A DNA stretch of 64,000 nucleotides, from the NCBI RefSeq assembly GCF_001870225.1, contig NZ_CP017675.1, forward strand, positions 1,929,791 through 1,993,790. The letters are read 5' to 3'. The notes beneath the pieces are model-generated. The model had not been told where the DNA came from, searched no databases, and was given only the letters and a program-made list of their open reading frames with translations. The position numbers were made by a program, and so were the translations under genes. Source of the DNA: Gloeomargarita lithophora Alchichica-D10 (GTDB lineage: Bacteria; Cyanobacteriota; Cyanobacteriia; Gloeomargaritales; Gloeomargaritaceae). This document shows positions 34,165 through 42,982 of this stretch, in pieces (the first letter of the stretch is position 1; the number at the start of each line of letters is the position of its first letter).

Positions 34165-34932
34165 TTGCTCGAAAACCCTGGCTATTTGGTCATTATTTTA
34201 TTGATCCCCACGGTGGCTTTGATTGGCAAATCTTTGACGACTACGCCGAGTGAATTTTGGCGGATTGCCACGGATAAGGTAGCCCTGTCTGCCTACGAGG
34301 TGAGTGTGGTGACTTCCCTGGGGGCGGCACTGTTGAATGGGCCGGCGGGGTTGTTGATCGCCTGGGTGTTGGTGCGCTATGAGTTTCCGGGGCGACGGTA
34401 TGTGGATGCCCTGGTGGATTTGCCCTTTGCGTTACCGACTTCGGTGGCGGGGTTGACCCTGGCGACGGTCTATAGCGAAAAGGGCTGGCTCGGTTCCCTG
34501 CTGGCTCCCCTGGGGGTGTTTGTGGCCTTGGTGTTTATTTCCCTGCCGTTTGTGGTGCGGACGGTGCAACCCCTATTGCAGGAAATGTAGTCCCAGCCGG
34601 AGTTTGAGGAGGTGGCGTGGTGTTTGGGCGCCCGCCGGGGGATGACCTTTTGGCGGGTGACGTTGCCCGGTATCCGCTGGGGTCTGCTCTACGGGGTGAC
34701 CTTGACCACGGCCCGCTCGATGGGAGAATTTGGAGCCGTATCGGCGGTATCAGGAAATTTGGCGGGACAAACCCGCACGTTAGTACTATTTGTGGAGCAA
34801 ACCTACAAGGAATACCAAACTCAGGCTTCCTATGCGGCGGCGGTATTGTTGGCGATTTTGGCGTTGTTTACTTTAGTGATCAAGGCGATTTTGGAACAGC
34901 AAACCCACGGGGTCAAGCGACCTTTAGGTTAA
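34165..34932 (+). pseudogene. Sulfate permease remnant, CysT-CysW chimera with in-frame TAG
   Basis: The frame runs from about 34165 (TTG; the preceding ATG 34143 is in another frame) through LVIILLIPTVALIGKSL, FALPTSVAGLTLATVYSEKG and RTVQPLLQEM, all CysT-like, to TAG 34588-34590. It continues in the same frame FEEVAWCLGARRGMTFWRVT, then WGLLYGVTLTTARSMGEFGA, SAVSGNLAGQTRTLVLFVEQ and TYKEYQTQASYAAAVLLAIL, which are CysW-like. The switch falls in the EAA loop (LGA....TFWRVTLP) that both permeases share, so recombination between cysT and cysW with loss of the DNA between them is likely. Total length is that of one permease. Confidence 0.8.
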
Positions 34933-35487
34933 TTTCAGCAGTTGCCAAATGTCTGATGCGGATACGTGCCAGGGGTGTAATTCTGCCAGGACGGGTAAAT
35001 TTTCTGCCCCTTGATGATACGCAAATTCATTGCCCCGGAAGGTCAAAATGCTCTTTTCTTGAGAAGAAATCAGCCAAGCCAGTTCTGTCCCATGTCGAAG
35101 TGCAAAATTGATTTGATCAATTAGTAAAATCGCCGACTGGTTGGGGAACAAAATCTCAATCAACCAATCCGGGGGAATTTGAATTGTATTTAGGGGTTCA
35201 TTTTCCTCATCTTTAGGAATATTTGCCCACTTAAAAATAGAAATATCAGGAACTAAAACTCGACCGCCAAACTGGCACCGCAATTCACAAAAAGCTACGG
35301 CAATATGAGGGGATTCTCCCTGCTGGTTGATCAAAGCAGCGAGCTTGGTTTGGAGGCGGCTGTGCTTGCCTTGAGGCATGGGTTTGGGATGAATTTTGCC
35401 ATTGATGTATTCCCGGTCGGGTTGGGTTTCGGGTAACGCCAGAAATTCTGGGAGAGAGAGGGATTCCTGAGAAAGCGGGGAATACAT
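34924..35487 (-). CDS. Uma2 family putative endonuclease
   Basis: 187 residues from ATG 35487; the open frame to 35655 runs through a degraded short element and is not credible. Motifs: SLPEFLALPETQPDREYING, PMPQGKHSRLQTKLAALINQ, CELRCQFGGRVLVPDISIFK, PDWLIEILFPNQSAILLIDQ. The family's EILSP is EILFP here. The 3' end overlaps the convergent permease remnant by 9 bp. Confidence 0.85.
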   Translation of the reverse strand: MYSPLSQESLSLPEFLALPETQPDREYINGKIHPKPMPQGKHSRLQTKLAALINQQGESPHIAVAFCELRCQFGGRVLVPDISIFKWANIPKDEENEPLNTIQIPPDWLIEILFPNQSAILLIDQINFALRHGTELAWLISSQEKSILTFRGNEFAYHQGAENLPVLAELHPWHVSASDIWQLLKLT

Positions 35488-35524
35488 AGCCGCCAAGGTT
35501 TGATTTCGCAATTTGTGGCAATTA

Positions 35525-35614
35525 TAGCCCATTTCATTTGTATGTATTTGCAGTCGCAGGGCACCGCCCCCGTCTTCTGTAAAGTTTTTGTTTGTAAATC
35601 CTGTCAGATTGTTA
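35525..35614 (+). mobile_element. Degraded group 1 short insertion, 90 bp
   Basis: Left end TAGCCCATT and right end GATTGTTA are decayed versions of TAGCAATCC and GATTGCTA, with TA at 35523-35524 and 35615-35616. The core CAGTCGCAGGGCACCGCCCC is well kept. It lies 9 bp before the start of a toxin-antitoxin operon and upstream of the divergent Uma2 gene. Confidence 0.6.
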
Positions 35615-35623
35615 TAGTAAAAT

Positions 35624-35902
35624 ATGTTAGCTATCAAGAGTAAAAAAGTGACCATTGAACAAGCAATTATCGAGCAGGTGCGGGGGTTATCTCCCGAAAA
35701 ACAACAAGAAGTTTTGGCGTTTATTACATTTTTGATTACCGATGAATGGGAGCAAACCTATAAGGGTCGGTTTCAGGAACTTCAGCAGAATGTTCAGATT
35801 GGAATTGATGCAGCACAACGGGGCGAGGTCATTGATGCAGATATGCTGTTTCAGCAGTTACGAGAAAAACTGCGGCGGCAACAGGATCGGGTTAGTCAAT
35901 GA
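35624..35902 (+). CDS. Antitoxin, DUF2281/ParD-like
   Basis: 92 residues. The N-terminal helix pair IEQAIIEQVRGLSPEKQQEVLAF is DUF2281-like. The C-terminal part QNVQIGIDAAQRGEVIDADM resembles the toxin-binding tail of ParD-type antitoxins (xGxxAADxGxVVxxDE). ATG 35624 is the first in-frame ATG. Its TGA overlaps the toxin ATG (ATGA at 35899-35902). Confidence 0.75.
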   Translation: MLAIKSKKVTIEQAIIEQVRGLSPEKQQEVLAFITFLITDEWEQTYKGRFQELQQNVQIGIDAAQRGEVIDADMLFQQLREKLRRQQDRVSQ

Positions 35903-36210
35903 GTCCAGTTTGCAGGTTTACAATTCCTGCTAGTCGTGATGTTGAAGCGATTATGGATTATCTGGCTGACAATCATAATTTTGACGTGGCGGAACGCTTT
36001 CTCGGTATGATCGATAACAAATGTCGGAGATTGGCAACGTTTCCGAGTATGGGACGAAAGCGGGATGAACTGGCTCCCAATATAAGAAGTTTTCCCATCT
36101 ATGATTACCTAATTTTCTATCGGGAAATCGCTGCAGGAATCGAGGTTTTACGTGTTGTCAGCGGCTATCGAGACTTGCAGGATTTGTTTTCTCAACAGGA
36201 TAAAAACTGA
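35899..36210 (+). CDS. RelE/ParE-type toxin
   Basis: 103 residues with the ParE pattern: FTIPASRDVEAIMDYLADNH, LATFPSMGRKRDELAPNIRS, YDYLIFYREIAAGIEVLRVV, SGYRDLQDLF. The FPxMGR and YLIFYR..xxIEVLRV blocks are typical of this superfamily. It is translationally coupled to the antitoxin. ParE members poison gyrase, while RelE members cleave mRNA; the sequence favours the ParE side. Confidence 0.85.
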   Translation: MSPVCRFTIPASRDVEAIMDYLADNHNFDVAERFLGMIDNKCRRLATFPSMGRKRDELAPNIRSFPIYDYLIFYREIAAGIEVLRVVSGYRDLQDLFSQQDKN

Positions 36211-36225
36211 TTGTATTGGTAAATA

Positions 36226-36351
36226 CAGCGTTTTTCACGATGATGGGGTTTGGGCAAGAGGCTTAAGCTCCTTGTTTTGCAAATATTTTAGCATTGAGTC
36301 CCTTGGTCATAAAAAACGCTATGTCTGTGCCCAAATTGCGTGGGATTGCTA
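36226..36351. repeat. Remnants of short elements downstream of the toxin gene
   Basis: ACAGCGTTTTTCACGATGAT (from 36227) and, on the other strand, CATAGCGTTTTTTATGAC (complement of 36307-36324) form an inverted pair about 100 bp long with no ORF. Right next to it CAAATTGCGTGGGATTGCTA ends at 36351 followed by TA, matching the right end of group 1 elements. No core is present. The stretch reads as an old repeat cut by a group 1 end. Confidence 0.45.
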
Positions 36352-36354
36352 TAT

Positions 36355-36387
36355 CAAAAATAACCCCCCGGCCAAAACCAGAGGGTT
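36355..36387 (-). terminator. Rho-independent terminator of the DUF4912 gene
   Basis: On the minus strand AACCCTCTGG and CCGGGGGGTT can pair around a TTTTGG loop and are followed by ATTTTTG. It lies 35-67 bp after the DUF4912 stop at 36422, the expected position. Confidence 0.5.
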
Positions 36388-36421
36388 GAATTTGCAATTG
36401 TTTTTCAACAAAGTTAGGAAA

Positions 36422-37660
36422 CTAACTAAGCAACCATTCCTCCACCGCTTCTTCCCGGGTGTTGGTACGACGCACCAGGGTTTGCCGGTCAAAGGTCATG
36501 TGAATTTCCCGGTTTTGCTCCCCATCGGCGGCCACCGCAAAAATGGGGAAGTCCAGGTTCCCATCCGGGAAGCTCATCTGGAAGCGGAACGTACCATCGG
36601 AATTTAGCTTGATCCGCCGTCCCCCCACGGTCACGGTCGCATCCGGCTCCGTCGCCCCATAAACAATCAATTCCGCATCCGCCACCAACCAAAACTGACG
36701 GGGGCGAATGGGCGGCATGGAAGCGGCAAAGCCAATCCCCGACATCCCCACGCCCGACAGGGTGGGAATCGCCCAACGGCCAATCCCGGACGGGAACACA
36801 TAGGAACTGATCGCCATTTCCGCACTGCTGACCATAGAACCGGGGACGTGTTGCATAGAACCGTAAAGTGAACCCGCCACCCGCAGGGATTCCGCCGCCC
36901 CCGCCAAGTGCATCACCTCATCGTAAATCGGGGTATCCGCCCCCGCCGTCTGCCGTTCACTCGGAGGCACCAACTGGAAGAATGTCCGCCCCCGCAGGTC
37001 TTCCTCAAAATCCACCGTGATGAAGTGATCCTCAAGCCAATCCGAGGGATACACGGGTGGCATCCGCACCGGCGTGGAACGGCTCAAGCTCAACCAACGG
37101 CCATCGGCACAGCGGTAACCAATTTCCACCACATAGTCCCGGTCACTCACCGGAATGGGCAAGTACCATTCCCGTGCCAACTCGTCACAGGCATATTCCT
37201 GAACGCTGTGGGGAGCCTGCACCGCCAAATTGACCCCGGTGGCATCGTACAACCGCAAGGCAAGCTGTTGTCCTCCCTGTCTGCGCCGCTCTTGCCGCAC
37301 TTCGTTGGGAATATCCCAGTAGGTATAGCCCCACTGGGGGTCACGGGGCATCAACACAATCCGGCTCTCCCCATAACCGCTTGGTAAATCTGGTAAGCCT
37401 TGATCCACATCCTTCAAAGCAGTCGCCACAGAAGTCTGGGCGGGTTCGGTCAATTCTTCTTTTACGGTGTCCACGGTGGTTTGCGCCTCCTGCGTCATGG
37501 GGGAATAGTGGGAATAGGTGGTCTGGAGTGCAGCCGCTCGGATGGCAGTCACCAGGTAGGACTTCCGCATCCGACTGTAACGAGAAATCCCCAGTTCGCT
37601 GGCCCGACGGCGCAGGTCACGCAGGGTCATCTCCTCAAGCGGCAGATGTTCTAGATTCAT
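36422..37660 (-). CDS. DUF4912 protein with Rho N-terminal-like helix domain
   Basis: 412 residues from ATG 37660. Residues 1-45 form a Rho_N/SAP-like segment (LEEMTLRDLRRRASELGISR, YSRMRKSYLVTAIR). The DUF4912 domain follows at about 90-230 (RIVLMPRDPQWGYTYWDIPN, LALRLYDATGVN, DRDYVVEIGYRCADGRWL). The last 100 residues are an Ig-like region (LVADAELIVYGATEPDATVT, DGTFRFQMSFPDG). This architecture is common in cyanobacteria but has no established function; nucleic acid binding by the N-terminus is plausible. Confidence 0.85.
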   Translation of the reverse strand: MNLEHLPLEEMTLRDLRRRASELGISRYSRMRKSYLVTAIRAAALQTTYSHYSPMTQEAQTTVDTVKEELTEPAQTSVATALKDVDQGLPDLPSGYGESRIVLMPRDPQWGYTYWDIPNEVRQERRRQGGQQLALRLYDATGVNLAVQAPHSVQEYACDELAREWYLPIPVSDRDYVVEIGYRCADGRWLSLSRSTPVRMPPVYPSDWLEDHFITVDFEEDLRGRTFFQLVPPSERQTAGADTPIYDEVMHLAGAAESLRVAGSLYGSMQHVPGSMVSSAEMAISSYVFPSGIGRWAIPTLSGVGMSGIGFAASMPPIRPRQFWLVADAELIVYGATEPDATVTVGGRRIKLNSDGTFRFQMSFPDGNLDFPIFAVAADGEQNREIHMTFDRQTLVRRTNTREEAVEEWLLS

Positions 37661-37780
37661 AATGTTTAGAACCCGATACCGGGATCGCAACGTTAATCAT
37701 CAATTTAGGTAAAAATCCCCAGGGGATCAAGGTCAAAAAACCACGCATTGCCTGTTTTACCGCCCCCACAGCGTTAAATA

Positions 37781-39220
37781 TCAAGATTTCTTGACATTCT
37801 CCATCTGCCGGACGATGGCTTGGGCAAATCCAGAGCAGGAGAGGGGCGGTTCCACCGGGGGTTCCAGCAGGCGGGCGAGGTCATAGGTCACCTGGCCTTG
37901 GGCAATGGCGTATCCCAGGGCGGTTTGCACCAAATCGGCGGCCTCCTGCCAGCCCAAAAATTCCAGCAACATTGCCCCGGAGAGGATCAGCGACCCCGGA
38001 TTCACCCGGTCTTTCCCGGCGTGTTTGGGCGCCGTGCCGTGGGTGGCCTCAAAAATGGCACAGCTATCGCCGATATTGGCTCCCGGTCCCATCCCCAACC
38101 CCCCCACGATGGCGGCGGCGGCATCGGAGAGGTAATCCCCATTCAGGTTCATGGTGGCGAGGATCGAATACTCCTGGGGACGGGTTTGAATTTGCTGAAA
38201 AATGCTATCGGCGATCCGGTCATTGACCATGACTTTTTGGCGCCATTGTCCCTGGCCGTGGGTATCGCCAATCTGCGCTAAAACCTGTTGCACTTCGGCG
38301 CCAATTACCGCTTGTTTGGGGGCGGGCAAATGGTCGTAACCGGGTTCAATCAACCGCGCATTTTCCGTAATGGTAATATCAGAGTTTTTTTCCAGGTTTT
38401 CCAAAATCCAGGACTCCCGCTCCGTGACGCATTCACTACGAAATTCACTTTGCACCAATTCATAACCCCAGTCCCGAAAGGCTCCTTCCGTGTATTTCAT
38501 AATATTACCCTTGTGGACGAGGGTGACCAATTGTTTGGCTGGGAGCAGGCGCAGGGCGTGTTGAATTGCCCGCCGAATTAACCGTTGGGAACCGGTTTTG
38601 CTGATGGGTTTGATGCCAATACCACTATCCAGGGGAATTTTTTTGCCCTGGTGTTCGGGGGTGGCCGGGATTAACCGTTCATTTAATAATTGAATCAGTT
38701 CCTGCGCCCGTTCGGTTCCCGCTCGCCATTCGATGCCCAGGTAAATATCTTCCGTATTTTCCCGGTAAATAATCACATCCAGTTGTTCCGGGTGGCGGTG
38801 GGGCGAAGGGGTGCCGGGGTAGTAACGACAGGGACGGATACAGGCGTACAGGTCAAAAATCTGGCGCAGAGCCACATTCAAGGAACGAATCCCCCCCCCG
38901 ACCGGCGTGGTCAAAGGGCCTTTGATGGCCACCCCGTACTCCCGAATGGCGGTGAGGGTATCCTGGGGAAGGTACTGAAATTCACCATACAATTCACAGG
39001 CTTCATCCCCGGCGTAAACCTTAAACCAATGGATTTTGCGGGCGTTGCCATAGCACAATTGCATGGCGGTATCCAACACCAACTGGGTGGCGGGCCAAAT
39101 ATCTACCCCCGTGCCATCCCCCCGCAGGTAGGGAATAATCGGGTCATCCGGCACCTGGGGTACTCCGGCGGCAAAGCGAATCCGAGTCCCTTGGGTGGGG
39201 GGGCTGAGCTTTTCGTACAT
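37781..39220 (-). CDS. icd: NADP-dependent isocitrate dehydrogenase
   Basis: 479 residues. Bacterial Icd signature regions: IPYLRGDGTGVDIWPATQLV, ITTPVGGGIRSLN-type PLTTPVGGGIRSLNVALRQ, DVIIYRENTEDIYLGIEW, KGNIMKYTEGAFRDWGYEL, MNLNGDYLSDAAAAIVGGLG, EATHGTAPKHAGKD. The Ser in GGGIRSLNV binds isocitrate. It supplies 2-oxoglutarate for nitrogen assimilation. Single gene, length typical of cyanobacteria. Confidence 0.97.
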   Translation of the reverse strand: MYEKLSPPTQGTRIRFAAGVPQVPDDPIIPYLRGDGTGVDIWPATQLVLDTAMQLCYGNARKIHWFKVYAGDEACELYGEFQYLPQDTLTAIREYGVAIKGPLTTPVGGGIRSLNVALRQIFDLYACIRPCRYYPGTPSPHRHPEQLDVIIYRENTEDIYLGIEWRAGTERAQELIQLLNERLIPATPEHQGKKIPLDSGIGIKPISKTGSQRLIRRAIQHALRLLPAKQLVTLVHKGNIMKYTEGAFRDWGYELVQSEFRSECVTERESWILENLEKNSDITITENARLIEPGYDHLPAPKQAVIGAEVQQVLAQIGDTHGQGQWRQKVMVNDRIADSIFQQIQTRPQEYSILATMNLNGDYLSDAAAAIVGGLGMGPGANIGDSCAIFEATHGTAPKHAGKDRVNPGSLILSGAMLLEFLGWQEAADLVQTALGYAIAQGQVTYDLARLLEPPVEPPLSCSGFAQAIVRQMENVKKS

Positions 39221-39247
39221 GGGTCATGGGGGAATAGATTGGCAGTA

Positions 39248-39646
39248 ATGTACCATAATCCTAAGGATGACGCAGGCTATGATGGGGTTAAAGTGCCCCC
39301 AGGGTTGGCGGTGAAAGATACCACCCGTTTGCGGTTATTGTTTTACCTTTTGCCGGTGGTGGGTTTGGTGCCAGCGGTGGGAAACCTGCTTACTAATTGG
39401 TCTCGCTCCCCAGTGGAACGGGATTTGAGCCGGAGCGTCATTACCATAACGAGTCTCTGGCTTGTAACCTATGTTTTAGGCGGCAGTTTGGCACAGCAGG
39501 AATCCCTGGGGGTGCCCGCCCTGTTGATGAGTAGTGTGGCAACTTCCGGGTATTTTATACTGCAATTATGGTTGATGGTACGGGTTTGGCGGGGACAATC
39601 CCTGAAATTACCGGGGGTAACACGGTTGGCTCGCCGTTTACCTTGA
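39248..39646 (+). CDS. Small membrane protein, three helices
   Basis: 132 residues from ATG 39248; the frame is open further left only because it shadows icd. Three hydrophobic segments: LRLLFYLLPVVGLVPAVGNL, VITITSLWLVTYVLGGSLA, TSGYFILQLWLMVRVWRG, with a basic C-terminus. I do not recognise a named family, though it looks like a conserved cyanobacterial membrane protein. It starts 27 bp from the divergent icd and lies upstream of the LCP gene on the same strand. Confidence 0.7.
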   Translation: MYHNPKDDAGYDGVKVPPGLAVKDTTRLRLLFYLLPVVGLVPAVGNLLTNWSRSPVERDLSRSVITITSLWLVTYVLGGSLAQQESLGVPALLMSSVATSGYFILQLWLMVRVWRGQSLKLPGVTRLARRLP

Positions 39647-39695
39647 GGGTGATTTAAGCTAGGCTAAATTAGCGATTGTGAGGCTGTTTGTGTCC

Positions 39696-41036
39696 ATGAC
39701 TCCGACTCCGACCCGTATCGCCCCCGCTAAAATTCGACGGCGGGATGCCTCTTGGCTCTGGCTAACCCTGTTTACGGTGTTGGGGCTGGGTTCGGCGGCG
39801 GTGGGGGCGAGTTTGGCGGTGTTGCTCAACGGGTCACCGCTCCAGCAACGCTGGTTGAGCCAGGAGGAGGCCAAAACCTTTTTTGGGGAACCGGTCGCCA
39901 AGGGATTTTTTGGGGTGCCCCAACTCAACCGGCCGGTGAATATTTTATTTATGGGGATCAAAGTCCTGGCCCTTGACCCGGAGGCGGGCTATCAAAAGCG
40001 GGTGAACGATTTTGAGGGTTTGACCGATACGATGATTTTGGCTCGGTTTGACCCCACCACGGATACGGTAACGGCCATTTCCCTGCCCCGGGACACCCAA
40101 GTTTTAATTAATAGTGACCCCTACAGCAAGTTGAATGAAGCCAATTCTAAGGGGGGGCCGGCCTTGGCGGCGGAAACGGTCAGCACCCTGATGGGGGGGG
40201 TTGCCATTGACCGCTACGTGCGGGTGAATCCGATGGGGGTGGAGGCACTGGTGGATGCCCTGGGGGGGATTACCATTAACGTACCCAAGGATTTGAAATA
40301 TCAGGATGATAGCCAGCATCTATACATCAATATCAAGGCTGGGCCGCAGAAATTGACGGGCAAACAGGCGTTACATTTTCTGTTGTTTCGCCAGGATGGT
40401 TTGGGGGATATTGGCCGGATTCAACGCCAACAGATTTTTATGCGGGCGTTTCAGGAGCAGGCCTTGACCCCGCAGACAATAACCCGTTTGCCCCAAATTT
40501 TTGGGGTGGTGAAAGAGTATGTGGATACCAATTTAACTGGGGAGGAATTGTTCGCTTTAGCCAATTTTGCCCAGTCTGCTTCGCGGGAAAAATTCCAGAT
40601 GATTTTGCTTCCCGGTCAGTTTGGGGGAGCCGGTCGGCTGTCGAGCTATTGGATTCCTGAGCCAACTCGGATTCAGACGGTGGCGGTACAGCATTTTGGG
40701 TTGACGGTGCCTGCGGGTTCCCTGCGGGAGATGAATTTGGCGCAGATTGAGGTCGTGATTCAGAACAGTACGGGGGAACGGGCGGCGGTGACGGCACTCA
40801 CGGAGCAGTTGTTGAAAAGGGGTTACCAACGGCTCTATCGGGAAGTGCCCTGGCATGAAACCCTGAATCAAACGGTGGTTATTGCTCAACAGGGCAATGT
40901 ACAAGCGGCGCAGGCGGTGCGGGATGCCTTGGGGTTTGGGGAGGTGCGGGTGGATAGTACGGGGATTCTCAACTCGGATGTAACGGTGCGGATTGGCCGG
41001 GATTGGCGGTTTAGTTTGGCACCGTCAGTTCAGTAG
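39696..41036 (+). CDS. LytR-CpsA-Psr (LCP) family protein
   Basis: 446 residues from ATG 39696 (GAGG upstream; GTG 39678 in frame). One N-terminal membrane helix (LTLFTVLGLGSAAVGASLAV). The LCP domain follows: VNILFMGIKVLALDPEAG, LTDTMILARFDPTTDTVTAI, SLPRDTQVLI with the conserved RDT, LNEANSKGGP, DALGGITINVPKDL, LTGKQALHFLLFRQDGLGDI and GRIQRQQIFMRAF with the catalytic Arg. A LytR_C domain is at about 350-435. LCP enzymes attach glycopolymers to peptidoglycan at the outer face of the membrane. Confidence 0.94.
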   Translation: MTPTPTRIAPAKIRRRDASWLWLTLFTVLGLGSAAVGASLAVLLNGSPLQQRWLSQEEAKTFFGEPVAKGFFGVPQLNRPVNILFMGIKVLALDPEAGYQKRVNDFEGLTDTMILARFDPTTDTVTAISLPRDTQVLINSDPYSKLNEANSKGGPALAAETVSTLMGGVAIDRYVRVNPMGVEALVDALGGITINVPKDLKYQDDSQHLYINIKAGPQKLTGKQALHFLLFRQDGLGDIGRIQRQQIFMRAFQEQALTPQTITRLPQIFGVVKEYVDTNLTGEELFALANFAQSASREKFQMILLPGQFGGAGRLSSYWIPEPTRIQTVAVQHFGLTVPAGSLREMNLAQIEVVIQNSTGERAAVTALTEQLLKRGYQRLYREVPWHETLNQTVVIAQQGNVQAAQAVRDALGFGEVRVDSTGILNSDVTVRIGRDWRFSLAPSVQ

Positions 41037-41048
41037 TTAGTGAGCGGT

Positions 41049-41969
41049 TTATGCTTGACCTTGGTAAATGTCCATAATTTGTCCCAAAAGTTGGAGCGCA
41101 TCCGCCCGGGGACGTTGGAACGAATTGCGCCCAATAATCGAACCGAACCCGCCCCCGGTCTGGATTGCCCGGATTTCATCGAGTACCACCTTGTCCGCAG
41201 AGGTGGCTCCCCCGGAAAAGATGATGATCCGGCGCCCATTGAAGGTACATTGCACCACATGGCGTACCCGGTCGCTCAAGGTGGCGATGGGAACTTGGGC
41301 TTTTTCATAGACTTTGCGAGCCGCTTCCTGTTCGATGTGTTCGCTGGGCAATTTTACCTTGACGATGTGTGCCCCCAACTGGGCGGCAATCTGGGCGGCG
41401 TAGCCAATCACATCCACGGCGGTTTCCCCCGTGCGACTCAGCCCCGACCCCCGTGCGTAGGACCAAATCACCACCACTAATCCGCATCGTTTGGCTTCGG
41501 CGGCGTAGGCGCGGATTTGTTGGTACATCTCAAACCGATGGGCAGAGCCGGGATAAATCGTAAACCCAATGCCCACACAGCCTAAGCGCAGGGCATCCTC
41601 GACACTACCCGTCAACGCCTGGGTGGGGTCGGGTTCATCCAACAGCACATCATGGTCATTGACCTTCAGAATCAGGGGAATCTCTCCGGCAAAGTCCCGC
41701 ACCCCCGCTTCCAAAAAACCCAGGGGAGCCGCATAGGCATTACATCCAGAGGCAATCGCCAGTTCAAAGTGATAATGGGGGTCGTAGGCGGGGGGATTGG
41801 TGGCAAAACTGCGGGCGGGGCCATGCTCAAACCCCTGATCCACCGGCAGGATCACCATTTTACCCGTTCCCCCCAGACGGCCATGATTGAGCAAACGGGC
41901 TAAATTTGTCAGGGTGCCGGGGTTGTCGCTCCCATACCAACTGAGAATTTCTTTGATGCGTGGTTGCAT
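41049..41969 (-). CDS. Class I fructose-bisphosphate aldolase, DhnA type
   Basis: 306 residues. TIM-barrel DhnA/FbaB family: MVILPVDQGFEHGPARSFA, IPLILKVNDHDVLLDEP, DALRLGCVGIGFTIYPGS, GLVVVIWSYARGSG, AQLGAHIVKVKLPSEH with the Schiff-base Lys of VKVK, RIIIFSGGATSADKV, GSIIGRNSFQRP. Acts in glycolysis, gluconeogenesis and the Calvin cycle. It is convergent with the LCP gene (12 bp between stops). Confidence 0.93.
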   Translation of the reverse strand: MQPRIKEILSWYGSDNPGTLTNLARLLNHGRLGGTGKMVILPVDQGFEHGPARSFATNPPAYDPHYHFELAIASGCNAYAAPLGFLEAGVRDFAGEIPLILKVNDHDVLLDEPDPTQALTGSVEDALRLGCVGIGFTIYPGSAHRFEMYQQIRAYAAEAKRCGLVVVIWSYARGSGLSRTGETAVDVIGYAAQIAAQLGAHIVKVKLPSEHIEQEAARKVYEKAQVPIATLSDRVRHVVQCTFNGRRIIIFSGGATSADKVVLDEIRAIQTGGGFGSIIGRNSFQRPRADALQLLGQIMDIYQGQA

Positions 41970-42319
41970 GGGTATTTACCCCCCAGAGACTAATTTGATT
42001 ATAGATTAAGCCCAGGGTTCAATAGCAATCCAAATTGGGTATGGCTACGCCACGCTAATGCCTACGGCACGCTATCGCTAACGCTATGAGAATAGCGGTC
42101 GCAGGGGCACCCCCGTCCTTGGTTCTGCGGAATTTCTGTATGCCTACGGCACGCAGGCTAACGTAAATCATGTCCTATTGCCATAGCAATCTACACGGGT
42201 TGCCCTTTGCACTTCAGTTGATTACGGTTCACGGTTTCATCCTTTGGTTTACCTTTGATCGCCACTGCTTCTTGCCCATTCTGGCACAGTGTTGAGTGAA
42301 TAACTTGGCTTACAAATGC
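41970..42319. other. Intergenic region holding a rearranged group 1 element
   Basis: 350 bp upstream of the aldolase and downstream of the response regulator. Most of its left half is the group 1 element described separately. From 42190 to 42319 there is no supported gene; a 39-codon minus-strand frame with a coding-like tail (KGKPKDETVNRNQLKCKGQP) is too short to call. Confidence 0.5.
42023..42190 (+). mobile_element. Rearranged group 1 element with nested short dispersed repeats
   Basis: The left end TAGCAATCC (42023) is followed by GGCTACGCCACGCTAATGCC and TACGGCACGCTATCGCTAAC, a well-known type of cyanobacterial short dispersed repeat. Then comes the core GCGGTCGCAGGGGCACCCCC and CCTTGGTTCTGCGG, then another CCTACGGCACGC. 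Instead of an inverted right end, a second direct TAGCAATC occurs at 42184. No TA duplication is visible, so ends are approximate. Confidence 0.6.
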
Positions 42320-42976
42320 CTATTTTTTAGGCTTACTTGTTTGCAACGCAACAATTACCAGTTGGGTGCGACTGCGGAGATTTAGCCGATTCAGAATATT
42401 AGTAACATTGTTTTTAACCGTTTTCTCAGAAATATAGAGAGCCTGGGCGATTTCCCGATTGCTTGCGCCCTGCACAATCCAATTCACAATGTCTTGCTCC
42501 CGTGGAGTTAACTGCTGCCAATCCACATTGTAATCAGTCGTGGGATCGGCTGAGTTTGATGTCATCGGTTGCTGAAAAACTGCACTAGAAAGCCCTGGAC
42601 CAATCTGGGTATAACCCTTCAGCACCAAGTGAATGGCTTGGGCTAATTCCTCAAAGGGAGTATTTTTTAGCAGATAGCCCGCTGCTCCCATCTGAAGTGC
42701 CTGGGTCACGTATTCCTGGTTCGGAAAAGTGGTTAGCACCAGAACCCGAGTTTTAGGAAACCGTTGACAGATTTCACGAGTTCCGGCAACTCCATCCACA
42801 ATGGGCATTTGTACGTCCATTAACACCACATCTGGTTGCAACTGTTCTACCAGTTCCACCGCCTCTTGCCCATTGCTCCCCTCTCCCACCACCGCAAACT
42901 CGGCATCGGTTTCGAGCAACGCTTTCAACCCACGCCGAACCAGACTTTGATCATCCACGAGCAATAAACGAATCAT
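42320..42976 (-). CDS. NarL/LuxR-type response regulator
   Basis: 218 residues. The receiver domain has the acidic pair LLLVDDQ, phospho-acceptor Asp54 in VVLMDVQMP, Thr in VLVLTTF and Lys in YLLKNTPF. The C-terminal LuxR domain contains LTPREQDIVNWIVQGASNRE and ALYISEKTVKNNVTNIL. It starts 6 bp after the histidine kinase stop, so the two form one operon. Codon texture lacks the G/C runs of the surrounding genome. Confidence 0.95.
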   Translation of the reverse strand: MIRLLLVDDQSLVRRGLKALLETDAEFAVVGEGSNGQEAVELVEQLQPDVVLMDVQMPIVDGVAGTREICQRFPKTRVLVLTTFPNQEYVTQALQMGAAGYLLKNTPFEELAQAIHLVLKGYTQIGPGLSSAVFQQPMTSNSADPTTDYNVDWQQLTPREQDIVNWIVQGASNREIAQALYISEKTVKNNVTNILNRLNLRSRTQLVIVALQTSKPKK

Positions 42977-42982
42977 AGTTTC

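Noticed and set aside
36152-36607. ORF after the ParE-type toxin reaching into the DUF4912 gene
   Set aside because: It passes through repeat remnants and the antisense of a clear gene and has no family motif.
42195-42303. 39-codon minus-strand frame ending KGKPKDETVNRNQLKCKGQP
   Set aside because: The composition looks coding-like, but there is no start with a ribosome site and no recognisable family; it could be the tail of a lost gene.
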